From the NCBI RefSeq assembly GCF_014596725.1, contig NZ_JACVEG010000003.1:451884-515883 (forward strand): a stretch of DNA of 64,000 bases, given 5' to 3'. The position numbers and the translations under genes were made by a program. The notes below the pieces were generated by a model. That model did not search any database. It was not told where the DNA came from and saw nothing but the letters and a program-made list of their open reading frames with translations. This stretch comes from Vibrio sp. Y2-5 (GTDB lineage Bacteria; Pseudomonadota; Gammaproteobacteria; Enterobacterales; Vibrionaceae). This document shows positions 60,348-64,000 of the stretch, piece after piece; position 1 is the stretch's first letter, and each line of letters begins with the position of its first letter.

Positions 60348-60938
60348 TTAAAGACCAAGTAAACTTTTCGACTCTTGCTTACGAATTTCAGTTTCATCTG
60401 CCCATTCAATCAGGCCTGTTTGCAGATCCATTAAGCGCATTGTCATTTTATAGTAAACATCTTTATCGCTGCCCGCATTCTTCACAATGCTGGCTAGGTT
60501 TCCGTACAGCATGTACTGAGCACCCACCATTTTACCGAACTGAATCGCGGAGCTTTGGTTTACAAGCTCATCATTGTTCTGGAACTTAAGTTGCTCACGA
60601 ACTGACTCTACACGGTCCATATCGACAAATCGGAACTTTCCTGAATTCAGCATTTTAGTGCTGATAGTGTCAGTAATCGATTCAGTATCAATATGCTCGC
60701 TAGTTTTATTCTTAATGCGTTCGACAAAAACGATTGGACGAGAATCACGGGTAATCGCCGCAACAGAGCCGGACATCATCATGCTGTCGACCATCTCTCC
60801 AGCGATTCTTTGCAGATCCGTTGAACCGAAATCAACAGTCACCGTTTCTACTGCTTGCGCATCACCATAACTGACTTTGTTTGAACATCCACCAAGAATC
60901 ACAGCTAATCCAAGCAACGCAATAACACTCTTTTTCAT
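60348..60938 (-). CDS. lpoB: LpoB, lipoprotein activator of PBP1B
   Basis: A 196-residue lipoprotein. The lipobox is LGGC, giving acylated Cys18; the globular domain (about 60-196) has the LpoB pattern (TISTKMLNSGKFRFVDMDRV; MVGAQYMLYGNLASIVKN). It lacks the long Pro-rich linker of E. coli LpoB. In E. coli it sits in the outer membrane and activates PBP1B. It lies 20 bases downstream of ycfL, in a run of three lipoprotein genes. Confidence 0.9.
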   Translation of the reverse strand: MKKSVIALLGLAVILGGCSNKVSYGDAQAVETVTVDFGSTDLQRIAGEMVDSMMMSGSVAAITRDSRPIVFVERIKNKTSEHIDTESITDTISTKMLNSGKFRFVDMDRVESVREQLKFQNNDELVNQSSAIQFGKMVGAQYMLYGNLASIVKNAGSDKDVYYKMTMRLMDLQTGLIEWADETEIRKQESKSLLGL

Positions 60939-60958
60939 TTGGCTTCCTCTAAAATTGC

Positions 60959-61348
60959 CTAGTCGTCAGATTCACGGATCTGAACGCGAAATTGTTTCCC
61001 ATTTGGATTTACCGACACTTCTGAGATAGAGATACTTTCCATGCCACGAACGATCGCTTGCTTCCAAGGCGCAAGACGAGTGTTCACTTCCAAACCGTTA
61101 TCGTCATACCAGTAGAATCGGTACTGAATATGTTGATCGCCGTTATAGTTGCTGACTAAACGAACCACGCCTCGAGCATGTCCATCGACTTCTATTGTCG
61201 ATATATCATCAATAACAAGTCGATTGCCTAGTACGTTATCAGCAAATAATACTCTTTGCGATTCACCTTCAACACTGAGTCCTGCTGTGTTTTTACTACA
61301 GCCCACTATCGCTAACGTCGACAGTAAAGCTACAAGCCATTTTTTCAT
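60959..61348 (-). CDS. ycfL: YcfL family lipoprotein
   Basis: A 129-residue lipoprotein from the ATG at 61346-61348 (MKKWLVALLSTLAIVGC, acylated Cys17). The mature part is a small beta-rich YcfL/DUF1425 domain (IQYRFYWYDDNGLEVNTRLA). The start codon overlaps the stop of the upstream COG3014 gene (TGATG). Function is unknown. E. coli also has ycfL directly before lpoB. Confidence 0.9.
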   Translation of the reverse strand: MKKWLVALLSTLAIVGCSKNTAGLSVEGESQRVLFADNVLGNRLVIDDISTIEVDGHARGVVRLVSNYNGDQHIQYRFYWYDDNGLEVNTRLAPWKQAIVRGMESISISEVSVNPNGKQFRVQIRESDD

Positions 61349-62742
61349 CACAATTTCCCTAGTTGCTTGTGCCACATAGTTGCATTCGACCCTTGTTGGG
61401 ACACCCAAACAAGAGTGGTTCCTTTATCAGGAACATTGAATTGGTATGTCTTACCAGCGGCATTCAAAGTCTGCTCGCCTGATGGTACGATTTCAGTGGC
61501 ACCGTTAACTGACGCTGGTAATGTAATCCAGCTGCGTGTATCTGGTTGTTCTGTCAATGTATTCCATACATTTAACACCAAATTACCGACATCATTGCCA
61601 TTAGTGGTTTCTTTACGCAACTGTTCTTTGGCCACCACACGTAAAGCTTGTCGAATTGCAATGGTTGGCATCTTTTCCGACAAATTCCGCTGTGCCATTA
61701 AATCTACGTTAGTTAATGCAGAAGAAGCCACTTCTTTCCCATTCAACTGCATATGAAACTTCTGCTGCACTACGCTGTTGTTATAGTACGGTAAAGCTAA
61801 AGAATACAGCGCACTATTCCCTCTGCTGTCATAAAGAGGTAAAGATAATCGCCAGCTTTCCATCGCCTTTACAACACCTTGCTCATCTAAAATAATAACT
61901 CGCCCTTGACCTTCTTGCAGAGTTTGTGCCGAACCGTACTGCTTTTCCAATAAAGTTAAGTCTTCTTTCATACCAAGGCGTTTAGCAACTCGCAAAGTTC
62001 CATCGATCACAGCTTTATTATCCGGGGTAACGGCTAATGCTCGTCTGTAATCGACGTAAGCGCTGTTAAGATCATTTGAAGCTTCGTAAAGAAGTGCAGA
62101 AAGATAGAGTAGATAACCATTTTGCACAGCCTGCAATGTTTTGCCTGCATCAGGATATCGGGAAAGAACGCTGCCCAAATTGGCACTGACTCCGTTTTCA
62201 CGTAGCTCACTTTGAGCACGTTCAAGTTCAGCTTCACGATTCGCGCGAGCTTGCTCTTGAACTTGGTTCGCTCGGCGCATCTCAACTAAAGCACCATCGA
62301 GATCATTAGCTTTCACGTAGTTAAGCCCAAGGTAGAGATGCAGAAAACCTAACTCATAATCCGCAGGCTGGTAATCATTTAGGTTGTCGTTGACAGCGAG
62401 CGAACCCACACTGGTCGCGGTGTCTGAAACGGAAATGACCGCCTTGCTTTGCTGCTGTTTAATAGCTTGGTCTGAAAGTTCAAGAGTTGCTTTACTTTCG
62501 GCATACTGCTGATTCAAAAAATAGACGCGACCTTTCTCCAGATTGTCGAGAATATCGCCCGCAACATAATCTTCAAATAAATCGGTAGCTTCAGAGTATT
62601 GCCCCTGCTTGACCGTTTGATATAGGTCTTGATTCTGGGCGCTATAATGACTGAACAGATTACCTGCCGTCATATTGGCACACGCGCTTAACAGCAAACA
62701 GGCTATGGAAACCGTAATGTGTCGCTTTTTGGCCTTCACCAC
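61348..62742 (-). CDS. COG3014 family lipoprotein
   Basis: A 464-residue protein with lipobox LLSAC (acylated Cys21). Residues about 30-250 are helical with TPR-like segments (ADYELGFLHLYLGLNYVKAN; LLYEASNDLNSAYVDYRRAL). The remaining C-terminal half is beta-rich and unfamiliar. I recognise the COG3014 family but no biochemical function is known to me. It overlaps ycfL by one base and lies in front of lpoB, suggesting the three products work together at the envelope. Confidence 0.82.
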   Translation of the reverse strand: MVKAKKRHITVSIACLLLSACANMTAGNLFSHYSAQNQDLYQTVKQGQYSEATDLFEDYVAGDILDNLEKGRVYFLNQQYAESKATLELSDQAIKQQQSKAVISVSDTATSVGSLAVNDNLNDYQPADYELGFLHLYLGLNYVKANDLDGALVEMRRANQVQEQARANREAELERAQSELRENGVSANLGSVLSRYPDAGKTLQAVQNGYLLYLSALLYEASNDLNSAYVDYRRALAVTPDNKAVIDGTLRVAKRLGMKEDLTLLEKQYGSAQTLQEGQGRVIILDEQGVVKAMESWRLSLPLYDSRGNSALYSLALPYYNNSVVQQKFHMQLNGKEVASSALTNVDLMAQRNLSEKMPTIAIRQALRVVAKEQLRKETTNGNDVGNLVLNVWNTLTEQPDTRSWITLPASVNGATEIVPSGEQTLNAAGKTYQFNVPDKGTTLVWVSQQGSNATMWHKQLGKL

Positions 62743-62764
62743 ACACTCCGCAAAAATTAGGATG

Positions 62765-62801
62765 GAAACAATAATGCCCCGTCGTGGAACAGGGCATTAT
62801 T
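62765..62801 (-). terminator. Terminator-like hairpin after hinT
   Basis: AATAATGCCC (62770-62779) and GGGCATTATT (62792-62801) form a 10-bp stem with a 12-base loop. The T tract after it on the minus strand is weak (GTTT), so some read-through into the COG3014 gene is likely. Confidence 0.6.
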
Positions 62802-62806
62802 CATAC

Positions 62807-63157
62807 TTAACTCATCAATAGCGGACCTAGCGGGCGGCCACCAACAAGGTGCATGTGAATGTGGTAAACCTCTTGTCCGCCATGAGAGTTACAGTTTACA
62901 AGTAGACGGTAGCCATCTTCTGCAATCCCTTCTTCCTTCGCCAATTTTTTCGCAACGGTAAACATACGTCCAAGTGCAAGTTCATCACTTTCTTCCACGT
63001 CATTCACAGTAGGAATCAATTTATTTGGAATGATTAAAATGTGGCTTGGAGCGCGAGGATTGATGTCTCGAAATGCGGTAACTAAATCATCCTGATAGAG
63101 GATATCTGCTGAGATCTCTTTGCGAATAATTTTACTGAAAATGGTTTCCTCAGCCAT
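62807..63157 (-). CDS. hinT: HinT, purine nucleoside phosphoramidase (HIT family)
   Basis: A 116-residue HIT protein from the ATG at 63155-63157 ([20 protein letters not shown]), eight bases after GGAG. The histidine triad is [18 protein letters not shown]. It hydrolyses adenosine phosphoramidates. It heads the same gene run (hinT-ycfL-lpoB-thiK) as in E. coli, with the COG3014 gene inserted after it. Confidence 0.97.
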   Translation of the reverse strand: MAEETIFSKIIRKEISADILYQDDLVTAFRDINPRAPSHILIIPNKLIPTVNDVEESDELALGRMFTVAKKLAKEEGIAEDGYRLLVNCNSHGGQEVYHIHMHLVGGRPLGPLLMS

Positions 63158-63309
63158 AAAGTGCTCCGTAGTAGGCATTTTGTATAAATCATGATGCATT
63201 TGAGTATGCGTCAAGGTGCTTCAAACCTCAATACAAAACATTATCCAGTTAACAGAATTCAATTTTTGCGACCGCCAAATTACAATTTTGTAACTTTCCT
63301 CTAAAAACT

Positions 63310-63353
63310 GACGACTAATCATTCATAGAATGGCGCTTGCTTGTTTAGTCGTC
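63310..63353. promoter_or_regulatory. Inverted repeat upstream of the right-edge chemoreceptor
   Basis: GACGACTAA (63310-63318) and TTAGTCGTC (63345-63353) form a perfect 9-bp inverted repeat 26 bases apart, about 70 bases before the chemoreceptor ATG. It could be an operator or a leader hairpin. Confidence 0.4.
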
Positions 63354-63422
63354 GAGCCATTTGCCATAGAGCAATTTTTTATTTTTTTATTTTTGAGAAT
63401 GTATTTATTTGGGGGTAGAAGT

Positions 63423-64000
63423 ATGCAAGGTTCCGTAATAAGACGGATGTATGCTGGTTTTGCATTAATTATCGTCATGTTCGCTGTAACAGTTGCCATC
63501 ATGATGAGTGGAATGAATCAAATTCATTCTAATTTTGAAAGTGTATCGAAAACAGCTCTACCGCTCGTTTCTTTATCTAACCAAACTAGCGTTCAATTGT
63601 TGTCTGCAGACAAATCCTTCAAAGACTTTCTGACCACTCAGAATCTTGAGCGTATGGATGATATACGCAACTCATTTGTTGACGCTCAGAACAAGTTCAG
63701 CGAAACGCTAAATCAATTGCAAGGTGCTAGTGTTTCTCACCCTGATCTCATTGAGCGTGTAGATGCATTGAAGCAATTAGAAAATCGCTATTTCGCCGAA
63801 GCAGATAAGGCGATGAACAACTATCAGGCGATGTTTGATGCTCAGGCCAAGGTTCAGAAATCAACCCGTGAGTTCCAACGCTTACAGGCTGAATTAAGCG
63901 CTGGAATGAAAGAAGCCGTTGATGGTGAAAACAATATTTCAGTGAAAGTCATGGCGAAAAGCTACTTCATCAAACTACGTGATGCTGAAGTCATTACATC
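63423..64000 (+). CDS. Methyl-accepting chemotaxis protein, N-terminal part (cut by window edge)
   Basis: The first 192 codons of a gene that runs off the right edge. The start is the ATG at 63423, with GGGGGT seven bases upstream. MQGSVIRRMYAGFALIIVMF opens a membrane helix (about 10-30), followed by a helical periplasmic region with heptad-like spacing (SADKSFKDFLTTQNLERMDD). This architecture is typical of Vibrio receptors with helical-bundle sensor domains. The HAMP and signalling domains would be beyond the edge, so the call rests on the N-terminus alone. Confidence 0.78.
   Translation, partial: MQGSVIRRMYAGFALIIVMFAVTVAIMMSGMNQIHSNFESVSKTALPLVSLSNQTSVQLLSADKSFKDFLTTQNLERMDDIRNSFVDAQNKFSETLNQLQGASVSHPDLIERVDALKQLENRYFAEADKAMNNYQAMFDAQAKVQKSTREFQRLQAELSAGMKEAVDGENNISVKVMAKSYFIKLRDAEVIT

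Noticed and set aside
1-64000. Mobile elements, prophage, CRISPR arrays, toxin-antitoxin pairs or defence islands
   Set aside because: No transposase, integrase, phage structural gene, regularly spaced repeats or anti-phage gene set was seen; gene content is core and syntenic.

Overview
This is a stretch of a Vibrio (Vibrionaceae, Gammaproteobacteria) main chromosome. Three things point there: the proteins are Vibrio-like throughout (TolQRA, CydABX, the DUF3360 protein, CsiV, the COG3014/YcfL/LpoB lipoproteins), base composition is moderate (clearly below 50% G+C in intergenic regions), and gene order resembles the V. cholerae VC1840-VC1898 neighbourhood as I remember it. The window is almost entirely core genome. 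I see no insertion sequence, prophage, integron, CRISPR array, tRNA or rRNA.

Layout. 1-5.1 kb: tol-pal operon start (ybgC-tolQ-tolR-tolA, tolA cut by the edge), then cytochrome bd (cydA-cydB-cydX-ybgE). 5.5-9.4 kb: Holliday-junction genes ruvC-ruvA-ruvB with a LexA-like box before ruvA, then cysS. 9.6-13.4 kb: ppiB, lpxH, an EAL-HDOD protein, a YchJ/SEC-C protein and a DUF2057 protein. 13.5-21.9 kb: a porin, dinG helicase, a TSUP permease-priC-rsmS operon, a chemoreceptor and xthA. 22.0-25.2 kb: a basic-amino-acid ABC transporter with an ARG-box-like site. 25.8-34.0 kb: an anaerobic block with an uncharacterised DUF3360 transporter, pflB, an LpxR-like lipid A deacylase, a chemoreceptor and pflA. 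34.1-36.2 kb: an orphan CbiM-like permease, yfbU and a MipA/OmpV protein. 36.6-41.5 kb: the stress triad prkA-yeaH-ycgB. 41.6-47.6 kb: the envelope operon comEC-msbA-lpxK-ycaR-kdsB. 48.2-51.4 kb: lolCDE. 51.6-56.5 kb: a PilZ protein, mfd and csiV. 56.6-63.2 kb: a GNAT acetyltransferase, ndh, ycfP, thiK-like, lpoB, ycfL, a COG3014 lipoprotein and hinT. The right edge holds the start of a third chemoreceptor.

Functional themes. The window is rich in oxygen-responsive metabolism: cytochrome bd, NDH-2, pyruvate formate-lyase and its activase. FNR-like palindromes lie upstream of cydA, ndh and the DUF3360 gene. A second theme is envelope building: Tol, LpxH/LpxK/KdsB/MsbA, LolCDE, LpxR, porin, CsiV and LpoB. 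A third is DNA repair: RuvABC, DinG, PriC, XthA and Mfd.

I found no clearly new multi-gene system. The best leads are the DUF3360 transporter next to pflB, the COG3014-YcfL-LpoB lipoprotein cluster, an altered Fe-S cysteine pattern in DinG, a foldable pflB leader, and several well-formed operator-like sites. All family assignments and remembered consensus sequences come from reading the sequence, not from database searches.
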